This document shows, piece after piece, positions 17,726 to 25,648 of a stretch of DNA of 64,000 bases. Within the stretch, counting starts at the first letter, position 1, and the number at the start of each line of letters is the position of its first letter. The stretch covers positions 467,988 through 531,987 of the forward strand of contig JAEERW010000001.1 of the NCBI GenBank assembly GCA_016286055.1, in the 5' to 3' direction. Origin of the DNA: Bacteroidales bacterium. Its GTDB lineage: Bacteria > Bacteroidota > Bacteroidia > Bacteroidales > UBA3824. Under the pieces are notes generated by a model. It ran no database searches. It saw only the letters and a list, made by a program, of their open reading frames with translations, and was not told the DNA's origin. Both the position numbers and the translations under genes were made by a program.

Positions 17726-18775
17726 TTATTTGAAACGGAGGTTGCCCGATTCGATGTTGACATCTTCGTATTGGGTGATAACGGTGTTTGAGTTGCCTAT
17801 ATCGATGCCCACTGCGGTGTTGATGTCGCCGCCGTTTACGTGTGCAGAGTGTAAGCAATAGCCTACCGATGTGAGTGTCAATGGGTTGGGAACTACTTCG
17901 ATGTTCAAAATGCCTTCAAATTCTTTGTAGAAGTTTTCTACCAATTCCATATAGAGTGCGCCGCCACCTGTGATGTACATTTGCGAAGCCTTGGTAAAGT
18001 CGGCGTCGGTAAACACACGGCGAAGGTTTGGCGAAATCACATCGCGGTAATACATATTGAGCACATTGCGGCGGATGTCGAGAATGTCGATTTTTTTGCG
18101 GTCGAGCATTATAAAGTTGTTCATAAACGCCTGCTCAATCTGTTTCATATTTTTGAGACCGAGGTTGTATTGCAAGCCGAGTTCTTTGGTAAAGAGGTCG
18201 ATGGCGTATTGCAAGCCCTGAATGCTGATTGCAGTACGCTGAACAATACCGTTTTCGGTGCTGAGTACGGCTTCGCAAGTGCCAAATCCGAGACTTATTA
18301 CAAAGAAATTGCCTGTGGCTTTGATGTCGCCCTGACGAAGAGCCACAATGTTGCCCATCATTTCGGGGAGAATTTCTACCGAAACCACGTCTACGTTCAT
18401 CTCTGTGCGGCCTTTGCTTGTAAACGACGACATATCAAACTCAATGCGGTGGGTTTTGCGGAGAAGTTCGGCAGCCGGAGTTTTGTTTACCTGATAGGTG
18501 CTGAACGGAAATCCTGTTGTTACCACCAACGGACGGTTGTTTTTGTAGGCGGCAAGCAAAAGGGCTGTTTTGAAAAGGATTTGGTAGTCGATTTCGGTGG
18601 GAGCGGCGTTGATGGTGCGGTGCGGCGACTGTCCTTCCGACAATGCAAGGTTGCCTACGATATATGGAATATCGTCGATGTATAGCCTCAGACCGTTGAT
18701 GAGGTCGTTTGAGACCAAGGCAAGGTTCGAGTTGTTGTGCTCGAATACGCTCGGTATGCTGTAACTGTTTCTCAT
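17726..18775 (-). CDS. ParM/StbA-like actin-family protein, apparently circularly permuted
   Basis: A 349-residue protein with actin-like ATPase motifs in an abnormal order. The N-terminus begins where typical ParM-like proteins are already past the phosphate-1 loop (SIPSVFE, then DDIPYIVGNLAL and LVVTTGFPFSTY, residues 7-95). The phosphate-2-like motif is FFVISLGFGTCEAVL (157-171), with Ser161 where an Asp is normally found. The adenosine motif is YITGGGALYMELV (267-279). The expected phosphate-1 hairpin, AVGIDIGNSNTVI (321-333), is at the C-terminus after a short linker, followed only by about 16 residues. Both ends of the actin fold lie in subdomain I, so such a permutation is structurally possible. 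There is no ParR-like partner, plasmid gene or centromere-like repeat nearby. Family assignment is good; filament formation and ATPase activity are unknown. Confidence 0.75.
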   Translation of the reverse strand: MRNSYSIPSVFEHNNSNLALVSNDLINGLRLYIDDIPYIVGNLALSEGQSPHRTINAAPTEIDYQILFKTALLLAAYKNNRPLVVTTGFPFSTYQVNKTPAAELLRKTHRIEFDMSSFTSKGRTEMNVDVVSVEILPEMMGNIVALRQGDIKATGNFFVISLGFGTCEAVLSTENGIVQRTAISIQGLQYAIDLFTKELGLQYNLGLKNMKQIEQAFMNNFIMLDRKKIDILDIRRNVLNMYYRDVISPNLRRVFTDADFTKASQMYITGGGALYMELVENFYKEFEGILNIEVVPNPLTLTSVGYCLHSAHVNGGDINTAVGIDIGNSNTVITQYEDVNIESGNLRFK

Positions 18776-18857
18776 TGCTATGTAGTTTTTAAAATTTTCT
18801 CGACAAAATTAACTCTGTATGTATTTTTGTAATCTTTTGTTTATTTATTTTCAAATA

Positions 18858-20132
18858 TCATACCAAATTTGCCTTTGCTACATCGTTTTCGATTGAGGTG
18901 ATTTTAGCGTTGTAAAAACAGTTGGTGGTGGCGGTTTCTGACTTTATTTTTATGCGCACATAGTTTTCGCCGTAGCCGTAGATATAGCCGTCGTTTTCAA
19001 GCGTTTCGGTGAGTATGCGTTGCGTTGTGCCTTGCATTTTGGCTAAATAATTTTGCGTAAGGCGGTCGGCAAGTTGGCGCAATTGTTTCGATCGTGCGTT
19101 CTTAACTTTCTCATCCACTTGGTTTTCCATTGTGTCGGCTTTGGTGCCGCTGCGTCGCGAATATTTAAACACGTGGATATGTCCAAATCCGATACGCTCA
19201 GCCGCATCTAAGGTTTGAAGAAAATCTTCGTCGGTTTCGCCGGGTAAACCTACAATAATATCTGTTGTAATGTTAAAATTAGGGATAATGCTTCTAAATT
19301 TGTCGGCAATTGCAAAAAAATCTTCTCTTGTATAATGACGGTGCATACGTTTGAGTACGTCGTTGCTGCCGCTTTGTAAACATAGGTGAATGTGTGGTGC
19401 AAGTTTCGGATTTTTAAACAGTTGGATAAAACTATCCGAAAAATCGTCGGGCTCAATCGACGCTATACGCAAACGAAAATCCTTATCAATCAGCAAAATG
19501 CGTTTAATCAAATCTTCAAATCCGATACCTTTATAATTATACTTAGAAATGTTGACGCCGGTGAGCACAATCTCTTTAAAACCGTAATCAAGTTCGGTGG
19601 TGATGTTTGCGATAATATCCTCAGCGGGACGCGACACAGCCCTTCCTCGCACGTAAGGCACTATGCAATAGGAACAAAAATTGTTGCAGCCGTCTTGAAT
19701 TTTTACGATAGAGCGTGTGTGGAATGTCTCTTTGGCGGGTTCAAAGCCAAAAACATCGCCCTCAAAACTGTCCACAGCCGAAAATTCGCCGCCGAGATGC
19801 GCCTCCACAATGTCGAAAATGCGGTTTTTGTGTTTGTTGTCTACCACAATAACGTTGGGATTGTTGACGAGATATTTTTTTGCGTATTGCTCTGCCATAC
19901 AGCCTGTTACTATCACGAGCGAACCTTTGCGGATGGCGCGGTTGATATATTCGCGGCTCTTTTTGTCGGATTGATTGGTGATGGTGCAGGTGTTGATAAC
20001 GCAAATTTCGGCGTCGGAATTTTCAAAATCGCCGTCGGTAACAAAGCCCTTTTCGCGAAACTTTGAAGCCAAAGCGTCTGTTTCGTAAAGGTTTAAACGG
20101 CATCCAAGGGTTTTAAATGATATTTTGTTCAT
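18858..20132 (-). CDS. mtaB: tRNA t6A37 methylthiotransferase
   Basis: A 424-residue radical SAM methylthiotransferase. The N-terminal domain carries Cys11, Cys49 and Cys78 for the auxiliary iron-sulfur cluster. The radical SAM domain has Cys149, Cys153 and Cys156 (GCNNFCSYCIVPYVRGR), and a TRAM-like domain ends the protein. GCRLNLYETDA at the start and LTGVNISKY distinguish MtaB from MiaB and RimO. It converts t6A to ms2t6A at position 37 of tRNAs reading ANN codons. A minus-strand promoter (20150-20181) precedes it. The related enzyme MiaB is encoded at 27167-28489. Confidence 0.94.
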   Translation of the reverse strand: MNKISFKTLGCRLNLYETDALASKFREKGFVTDGDFENSDAEICVINTCTITNQSDKKSREYINRAIRKGSLVIVTGCMAEQYAKKYLVNNPNVIVVDNKHKNRIFDIVEAHLGGEFSAVDSFEGDVFGFEPAKETFHTRSIVKIQDGCNNFCSYCIVPYVRGRAVSRPAEDIIANITTELDYGFKEIVLTGVNISKYNYKGIGFEDLIKRILLIDKDFRLRIASIEPDDFSDSFIQLFKNPKLAPHIHLCLQSGSNDVLKRMHRHYTREDFFAIADKFRSIIPNFNITTDIIVGLPGETDEDFLQTLDAAERIGFGHIHVFKYSRRSGTKADTMENQVDEKVKNARSKQLRQLADRLTQNYLAKMQGTTQRILTETLENDGYIYGYGENYVRIKIKSETATTNCFYNAKITSIENDVAKANLV

Positions 20133-20149
20133 AATGAGTTTTCAACTGC

Positions 20150-20181
20150 GCAAAGATATGGATTTTTCGGATTTCCGCAAA
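20150..20181 (-). promoter_or_regulatory. Promoter of mtaB
   Basis: On the minus strand, TTTG (CAAA at 20178-20181), a 19-bp spacer and TATCTTTGC (20150-20158), 18 bp before the ATG. Confidence 0.65.
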
Positions 20182-20184
20182 ATA

Positions 20185-21156
20185 TCACACCTTGATGCCC
20201 ACCATTGTCATATCGTCGATTTGCGAAATGCCGCCGCGCCACGAGATGATTTCTTGTTCGAGAGCCACACGCTGTTCGTTGAGAGGGTCGTTGTGAATTT
20301 CGATGAGCGTGGCGGTGAGGTTTTTGAGCAGAAATTTCTTCTGGTTTTTACCGCCAAGTTGGTCTTGAAGCCCATCGGAAAACATATACACCATATCGCC
20401 CTTTTCGATTTTTACGGTTTGGGTTTGAAAATGCTCCTTTGCTCGCAGAAAGTTGCCCACCGGCATAGCGTCGCCTTTTAGTTTTATGGCCTCTTTGCCC
20501 CTGATTATCAATGCGGTTTGGTTGGCTATGGCGTAACGGATTTCCATTTTTTCAAAGTCGAACGAACAGATGGTCATATCCATACCGTCGTCGAGCGATC
20601 CGCCGCCTTTTGCCACAAGGGTAGATTTTATAAAATCTCTCATTCGGTCGAGCACCGTTCCAGGGTTTTCAGCGTCGTATTCGGTTACCATATACTCCCT
20701 CAGCGCCGAAATGCCGAGCATCGAAAGCAGCGCTCCCGGAATGCCGTGACCTGTGCAGTCGGCTGTAATCATCACCGAATACTTTCCGCAGCGGATGGCA
20801 CGGTAATAATCGCCACCCACAATATCGCGCGGACGGTACAGCACAAAGTTTTCGGGAAAAATAGCCTTTACGTCAACGATTGAGGAAATCACAGCCCCCT
20901 GAATGCGGCTTGCATAGTTGATACTTGCCAGCATTTTTTGGTTGGCATCGCGGATTTCAAGATTTTTTTCAGCGAGTTTCGATTCCGATTTGCGTTTGAT
21001 GTTAATGATTTTGTATATGGCTATTGCTAAGGCAATTACGAGAAGTATTGATATGGCAAACGAGCCCAAAAGCAAATCAATATTCTCTTGTGCCCAATTG
21101 CGCAGACCGTCCATCCAGTTGGCCTCGTCTTCCATTATGTCAACTAAAAGTATCAT
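20185..21156 (-). CDS. Membrane-anchored SpoIIE/PP2C-type serine phosphatase
   Basis: A 323-residue protein. I prefer the ATG at 21156 because it overlaps the stop of the upstream GNAT gene as ATGA; an ATG at 21177 is also in frame. One membrane helix (about 29-51) and a short coiled linker precede a SpoIIE phosphatase domain. The metal-binding acidic residues are visible in DIVGGDYYR, ADCTGHGIPGALLS, FSDGLQDQ and IDDMTMVGIK. In bacteria such phosphatases dephosphorylate anti-anti-sigma (STAS) proteins in partner-switching pathways. No anti-sigma kinase or STAS gene is nearby, so the partner must be elsewhere. No periplasmic sensor domain is apparent beyond the short N-terminal segment. Confidence 0.9.
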   Translation of the reverse strand: MILLVDIMEDEANWMDGLRNWAQENIDLLLGSFAISILLVIALAIAIYKIINIKRKSESKLAEKNLEIRDANQKMLASINYASRIQGAVISSIVDVKAIFPENFVLYRPRDIVGGDYYRAIRCGKYSVMITADCTGHGIPGALLSMLGISALREYMVTEYDAENPGTVLDRMRDFIKSTLVAKGGGSLDDGMDMTICSFDFEKMEIRYAIANQTALIIRGKEAIKLKGDAMPVGNFLRAKEHFQTQTVKIEKGDMVYMFSDGLQDQLGGKNQKKFLLKNLTATLIEIHNDPLNEQRVALEQEIISWRGGISQIDDMTMVGIKV

Positions 21157-21692
21157 TGATGTTTTTTGTGTGTACAAATATCACACCAAGAGTTTATTTT
21201 TATCCCCTTTTCCCTCAATTCAAACCTCCCTTTGCGCCAATCGGCATAGCCCACAATTTTATATCCTGATTTATCGTAAAGTCTTTTGGAATATGGGTTG
21301 AGAGTAAAACAATCTAAACGAATTGAATCATATCCCACTGATTTACATAGTGTTTCGATGTAAGCCATTGTTTGAGACGCTATACCTTGGTGCTGAAATT
21401 TAGGCGAAACGCATAGACGATGAATTACACAAAATTTTGAGTCGGGAAATTCCCATTTGCCGTTTTTATATTGTTCGTCGCACTCCCCACTGAGGGCAAA
21501 GCAAACGGCAATTTTGTTGTTGATAGTGCCGATGTACATTTGATTTTTGGTAATATCATCGGCAATCGTTTGATAGTCAGGATAAATATCGTCCCATTGA
21601 TGAATGCCTTGCTGTTCCATTGCGGCTGTGGCAGCACCATAGAGCGACATTATTTCGTCGATGTGGGTTGATGTGGCGTGAGTGTAGTTCAT
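21153..21692 (-). CDS. GNAT family N-acetyltransferase
   Basis: A 179-residue acetyltransferase with the acetyl-CoA pyrophosphate-binding motif LCVSPKFQHQGIASQTM and the following YDSIRLDCFTLNPYSKRLYDKSGYKIVG segment typical of the GNAT fold. The substrate cannot be read from the sequence; close types include small-molecule and ribosomal protein acetylases. It is coupled to the downstream phosphatase gene by an ATGA overlap. The last 20 residues (ending CTHKKHQ) extend past the usual domain end. Confidence 0.9.
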   Translation of the reverse strand: MNYTHATSTHIDEIMSLYGAATAAMEQQGIHQWDDIYPDYQTIADDITKNQMYIGTINNKIAVCFALSGECDEQYKNGKWEFPDSKFCVIHRLCVSPKFQHQGIASQTMAYIETLCKSVGYDSIRLDCFTLNPYSKRLYDKSGYKIVGYADWRKGRFELREKGIKINSWCDICTHKKHQ

Positions 21693-21756
21693 TTATTGTA
21701 AATTTAGTTTTAATCAAACAAATTGTCAAGTATAATACTTTTTTTCTTGATAACAC

Positions 21757-21789
21757 AGCGGAATCTATATTTTTTTTGCAGATTCCGCT
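21757..21789 (-). terminator. 10-bp inverted repeat after the TlpA-like gene
   Basis: AGCGGAATCT (21757-21766) and AGATTCCGCT (21780-21789) are perfect complements around a 13-base T-rich loop, just after the minus-strand stop at 21798. There is no clear U run after the stem on that strand, so it may be a weak terminator or a transcript-end hairpin. Confidence 0.5.
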
Positions 21790-21797
21790 AAGTTATT

Positions 21798-23591
21798 TTA
21801 CTTCTTTAATTCCTTATCAATTATTTCCCTATAATACTCCACCCCCTTGAATCCAGTGTGGGAGTCTTTTCTCTTGCCATCTTTGCCGATTATCACATAC
21901 GAAGGCACGCCCGTGCCTAATCCCCATTTGTCGGTTAAAGTATTGCATTGATTGGTAGTAAGTCGGTAGTGGTGTCCTTTAATTGAGGGTGTGATTTCTT
22001 CCCAAACATTCAGGTTCGACGATTCGTCGGCAACAAACAGAAACACAACGTCTTTGCCTTCGTATTCTTCTTCCATTGGTTTCATAGCCTTTATTGCGTT
22101 TCGGCACGGCATACACCACGTAGCCCAAAAATCTATCATCACCACTTTGCCTTTAAAATCTTGCAGCATTTCTGTCAACAACGAGTCGCCTTCGCTTTCT
22201 CCCGCCTTGTGGATGAAGTAGTTGCCGCTGTTGATTTCTTGGGCTATCAAATTGGCATTGACGGCATTGCGCATTTTAACATAGTCGGCGTAAAACTTGA
22301 ACCGCATCTGTTCAATCTCCTTTATCGCGCTTTCGTCCACAAGTTTTCGTTCGCTGATTTCTCCGCAATATTTTTGGAGTTTCATAAAATCCCTGAAATA
22401 ACTTTCGCCCGTGCCGAGAACCTCGTTTAAGAACGCTTCGCCTTCGCGGTTGCGGTTTTCGGTCATATCGGCTTTGAATTGTTCGTTTACTTGGTTGCCG
22501 TATTTTTCTATAAACGCTTTTTCTGCCGTTGTTCTTGATTTATTTGATTTTCTGTATTTTGTGGCGATAGAGGCGGCTGTTTTTTTCTCCTTGGCGGTGA
22601 GAGTGTCGCTTTTTGCAAGATTGTAGTACAATTGAGCGATTAATTCGTCTAATTCCTTGGGTTTCAGGTCTTTTGTGCCAAATTTTTTGTGATAATCTTG
22701 ACTTAGATATCCATAAAAATAACCGAAATTGTCGGTATAAAGCATCTGAATGTCGTCAAGATTAAACTTTTGTATAAAGTCGTAATATTTCGCGTCCAAA
22801 ACTGGTCGCCTATCTTCGGGTAGCGGTTCGCCATACGGAGCCTCGTAAATTGCTCGGTAACATTGGCTTTTGAGAGTTTCTATGTAGAATAGCATTCGAG
22901 CAGAATTATTGGTAATTGAGAGTTTCCACAATTCTTTGGCACGTTTGGTAATGCTCATAGTGTCAACCATTTTGATGTATTTGTTGTGAAGACTCAGCAC
23001 GTGGTCTTTATACTCTTTTGCTGAAAATTTCAGAATATCGTTTATCGCCTTGTCGTTGTACATCGCAGCATCCAAATATTCGGTTAAGATATTAGAAGTT
23101 AGTGCATAATTTAAGTCTACGTTTTCGCCTGAATAATAGGGTTTTAGTTTGGGCGAACGACCTCCGGGTTTTGGCTTCATCTTGTCGTTCATATCAAAAT
23201 AAACCGAAACCGTTTTCCCTGCCGTTACCACCAAGGTACTCCAAATTTTAGGGTCAAATATCAAGTACACCATCTGATACTTGACTGCCATCGGCACTTG
23301 GATTTCAAAACTACCGTCGGGTGAAATCTTGCTTATGTATCTTTCCGGTTCGCCACTAAACGGATTGTAAGCAATCACATTAATTCTGTCGGCAGCGTCA
23401 TACTCATCAGGTTTTAAGTTGTAGATTTTGCCATTGATAATTGCGGTGTCCATTGAAAACTCCTCTTGTTCAAGGCTTTGACCGTTGTCGATGATATTTT
23501 TGGCGTAGTTTCTGATTTCGTCGGGCATTTTGTCCTGCGCCGACAACGCCGATGTCAGCAACAGAGATAATGCTAATATAATGTGTTTCAT
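21798..23591 (-). CDS. TlpA-like thioredoxin-fold protein, exported
   Basis: A 597-residue protein with a signal peptide (1-18, ending SALSAQ). A beta-rich N-terminal domain of the type found before Bacteroidota TlpA domains (residues about 45-140) is followed by a long alpha-helical middle section (150-470). A C-terminal thioredoxin fold carries the redox pair Cys493-Met-Pro-Cys496 in FWATWCMPCRN and the cis-Pro loop TGVPSYVII. These proteins act as periplasmic or cell-surface thiol-disulfide reductases, often abundant and of unknown substrate. Stand-alone gene; no cytochrome maturation genes are adjacent. The upstream gap (23592-23737) holds a small CCATT/AATGG inverted repeat. Confidence 0.9.
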   Translation of the reverse strand: MKHIILALSLLLTSALSAQDKMPDEIRNYAKNIIDNGQSLEQEEFSMDTAIINGKIYNLKPDEYDAADRINVIAYNPFSGEPERYISKISPDGSFEIQVPMAVKYQMVYLIFDPKIWSTLVVTAGKTVSVYFDMNDKMKPKPGGRSPKLKPYYSGENVDLNYALTSNILTEYLDAAMYNDKAINDILKFSAKEYKDHVLSLHNKYIKMVDTMSITKRAKELWKLSITNNSARMLFYIETLKSQCYRAIYEAPYGEPLPEDRRPVLDAKYYDFIQKFNLDDIQMLYTDNFGYFYGYLSQDYHKKFGTKDLKPKELDELIAQLYYNLAKSDTLTAKEKKTAASIATKYRKSNKSRTTAEKAFIEKYGNQVNEQFKADMTENRNREGEAFLNEVLGTGESYFRDFMKLQKYCGEISERKLVDESAIKEIEQMRFKFYADYVKMRNAVNANLIAQEINSGNYFIHKAGESEGDSLLTEMLQDFKGKVVMIDFWATWCMPCRNAIKAMKPMEEEYEGKDVVFLFVADESSNLNVWEEITPSIKGHHYRLTTNQCNTLTDKWGLGTGVPSYVIIGKDGKRKDSHTGFKGVEYYREIIDKELKK

Positions 23592-23737
23592 TGTCTAAAA
23601 ATTTTAAATGTTTACCATTAGACAATGGTTTGGTGTAAATATTACAGGTGGAAGGGGAAATTTTTCTACATTTGCGGACAAATAATAATCACAACGAAGA
23701 AAATTAGCAAAAAAACAGAGGCGAAAAAATAGGCAAA

Positions 23738-24121
23738 ATGAAACGTAATGTCATAATATCTTTAATCGGAATTGCTGTTTTGATACCTTTGGGATTATAT
23801 TCAAGACAATTCAACTCAATTCCAAATGAAACTGGCGATGCTCTTTGGGCGATGATGGTATTCTGTATTTGGCGCATTATTTTGCATAAGAAAGAACCGA
23901 CAACAATCGCAATAGTCAGTTTGATAAGTTCTTATCTTGTGGAATTTTCGCAGTTGATAACTTGGTCGTTCCTTGTAGAGTTCCGCAAGACCTTTATAGG
24001 GCATATTATGCTTGGTCAAGGTTTTTTATGGATTGATTTATTGGCGTATACGATTGGCATTATCTGCATTTTCGGGATTTTTAAGATTTTTGAAAAAAAA
24101 GTATTTGCCAAAAACGATTGA
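23738..24121 (+). CDS. DUF2809 family membrane protein
   Basis: A 127-residue integral membrane protein with four predicted helices. The DUF2809 hallmarks are GLYSRQF near residue 19 and the GDALWAMMVF segment near 33-42. Function is unknown; family members are small inner-membrane proteins. The -7-like element TACATTTGC (23667-23675) lies 62 bp upstream, without a correctly spaced -33. It converges with the DUF4143 gene, with 15 bp between stops. Confidence 0.85.
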   Translation: MKRNVIISLIGIAVLIPLGLYSRQFNSIPNETGDALWAMMVFCIWRIILHKKEPTTIAIVSLISSYLVEFSQLITWSFLVEFRKTFIGHIMLGQGFLWIDLLAYTIGIICIFGIFKIFEKKVFAKND

Positions 24122-24136
24122 AGGGTTAATGGTTTT

Positions 24137-25477
24137 TTATCCCAATTCCCTCACCACTTTATCCAAACTTCCCACAAGATATAGCGGTAGATTTATTAAT
24201 CTGAATGTTTTGCCGTTGAGTGAATTTTTTACATCGTCAACGGAAAATGCTTCCGGCCATACTCTGACTGCTAAATTGTTGGGCGACTGCGACATAAACG
24301 AGTGCAACGATTTGAGCGACGAATTATGCCCCATTTTAACCTCTATCGGAATTATTTGAGAATCAACTTGATATATAAAATCGACTTCGGCGGGCGATTG
24401 TGCCTTGTTTCTCGCCCAAAAATTGCGGCGTTGTCCTACCTTGTTATTTAGAGTTAAAAGTTCCTGAGCGGTAATCTGTTCTCCAATGCGGCCACGCCAA
24501 ATGTCGAGGATGTTTTTTGCGGTGATTATATCCGACCTTACACCTGCGGCATAGTTGACGAGTCCCGTGTCGAGCCAAAAAAGTTTTGGAGCACGGTTAA
24601 TTTGCGGCATTACAGGTACTTGCACTGATTCGGTCGGGTACGCAAGTTCGAGTAGCATTGCCTTTTCCAACAGTTTGAAGGCTTGTTTTACTTCGTTGCT
24701 TTTGTAGCCCGAATCCATAAAGTTACCGAGGGTTACTGTTTCGCCTGCCGCCCGCCAACCTGTTTCCAAAATAAAACGGACGGTTTCGAGTATTTTGTTT
24801 TGGCGGACATATTTTTCAGTGTCGTCGCGATAAGCCTGCAAAAGCGTGTCGTAAATATCGTCCATCGCTAGAAGGTCGCGTTTTTGACTAAAACGCTGCA
24901 CTACTTCCGGCATTCCGCCCACAATCGTGTATTGGTTGAAAATCGAAATCAACTCGCTGTGCATCGGTATGCTATATTGGGGATTATCAAGTATTTGCAA
25001 AAAGTTGTCTTTGCCCATTGCGGTTGCAAATTCGCGGAAGGAACAAGGTCGCAACGCCATATACTGAACTCTTCCAACGGGAAACGAGGCTTTTACATCA
25101 ACTATGTTTTCCAACAGCGAACCTGCTGCAATTATGTGCAAATCAGGACGTTCTTCGTAAAAATATCGCAATAGGGCGATAGTTTTGGGCGAGTTTTGAA
25201 TCTCATCAATAAAAATCAATGTCTGACCTTGTTTGCGGACTTTGCCAACGGCGGCGAACATCATATTGATTTTGTCATCAAGAGGCATTTCGTGTTCCAA
25301 AGTCTCACGGTGCGATAGTTTTTCGAGATTGAAATACAGGTAGTTATCATACGATTTGCCAAAATTATTGACAATGGTAGTCTTGCCCACCTGCCGTGCC
25401 CCCCGAAGGATAAGCGGCTTGCGGTATTCGTTGTTTTTCCAATTTTCCAACTCTTGTAGTGCAGTGCGTTCTATCAT
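24137..25477 (-). CDS. AAA_14/DUF4143 ATPase (copy 1)
   Basis: A 446-residue protein of the ATP-binding AAA_14 plus DUF4143 family. The P-loop GARQVGKTT is at 26-34, Walker B is LIFIDEIQNSPK (about 88-99), and sensor-like IIAAGSLL follows. The C-terminal DUF4143 region includes LFWLDTGLVNY. It ends in a PD-(D/E)XK-like core (AEVDFIYQVD then IPIEVKMG). The family is common and variable in Bacteroidota and archaea; its role is unknown, with mobile or conflict functions suspected. A full promoter (25503-25535) is overlaid by a three-copy 33-bp-period repeat (25517-25592). Confidence 0.93.
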   Translation of the reverse strand: MIERTALQELENWKNNEYRKPLILRGARQVGKTTIVNNFGKSYDNYLYFNLEKLSHRETLEHEMPLDDKINMMFAAVGKVRKQGQTLIFIDEIQNSPKTIALLRYFYEERPDLHIIAAGSLLENIVDVKASFPVGRVQYMALRPCSFREFATAMGKDNFLQILDNPQYSIPMHSELISIFNQYTIVGGMPEVVQRFSQKRDLLAMDDIYDTLLQAYRDDTEKYVRQNKILETVRFILETGWRAAGETVTLGNFMDSGYKSNEVKQAFKLLEKAMLLELAYPTESVQVPVMPQINRAPKLFWLDTGLVNYAAGVRSDIITAKNILDIWRGRIGEQITAQELLTLNNKVGQRRNFWARNKAQSPAEVDFIYQVDSQIIPIEVKMGHNSSLKSLHSFMSQSPNNLAVRVWPEAFSVDDVKNSLNGKTFRLINLPLYLVGSLDKVVRELG

Positions 25478-25502
25478 AATGTTTTATGTTTTTATTGATA
25501 CC

Positions 25503-25535
25503 GCAAATATAACAATATCGGAGGATAAAAACAAG
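25503..25535 (-). promoter_or_regulatory. Promoter of DUF4143 ATPase copy 1
   Basis: On the minus strand, TTG (CAA at 25532-25534), a 20-bp spacer and TATATTTGC (25503-25511). One copy of the 10-bp repeat core (25517-25526) lies between the two boxes. Confidence 0.65.
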
Positions 25536-25592
25536 AAAAACCGCACAAAATAGGAGGGTGAAATCATAAAAAACTGTATGAAATCGGAGGAT
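25517..25592. repeat. 33-bp-period direct repeats over the DUF4143 copy 1 promoter
   Basis: The cores ATCGGAGGAT (25517), ATAGGAGGGT (25550) and ATCGGAGGAT (25583) are spaced exactly 33 bp apart, with AT-rich spacers that are not conserved. Three turns of the helix would place the cores on one DNA face, as expected for an operator. Function is inferred. Confidence 0.7.
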
Positions 25593-25603
25593 GGCACGCC
25601 TGA

Positions 25604-25648
25604 TTACTCCACCTCCCCCTCTGCTGAAAAATCGCTGCTTTTGGTGAT
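25604..25648 (-). repeat. Second copy of the miaB 3' end
   Basis: On the minus strand this encodes ITKSSDFSAEGEVE and a TAA stop, matching the last 14 codons of miaB (27167-27211, ITKSSDFSAEGEMV). The frame is preserved, with one synonymous and two non-synonymous codon changes. It begins directly after the stop codon of DUF4143 ATPase copy 2, so that gene is bracketed by two miaB ends. Confidence 0.88.

Noticed and set aside
17981..20066. Plus-strand frames of 226-234 codons opposite the ParM-like and mtaB genes
   Set aside because: Antisense shadows of conserved genes with well-placed motifs on the minus strand.
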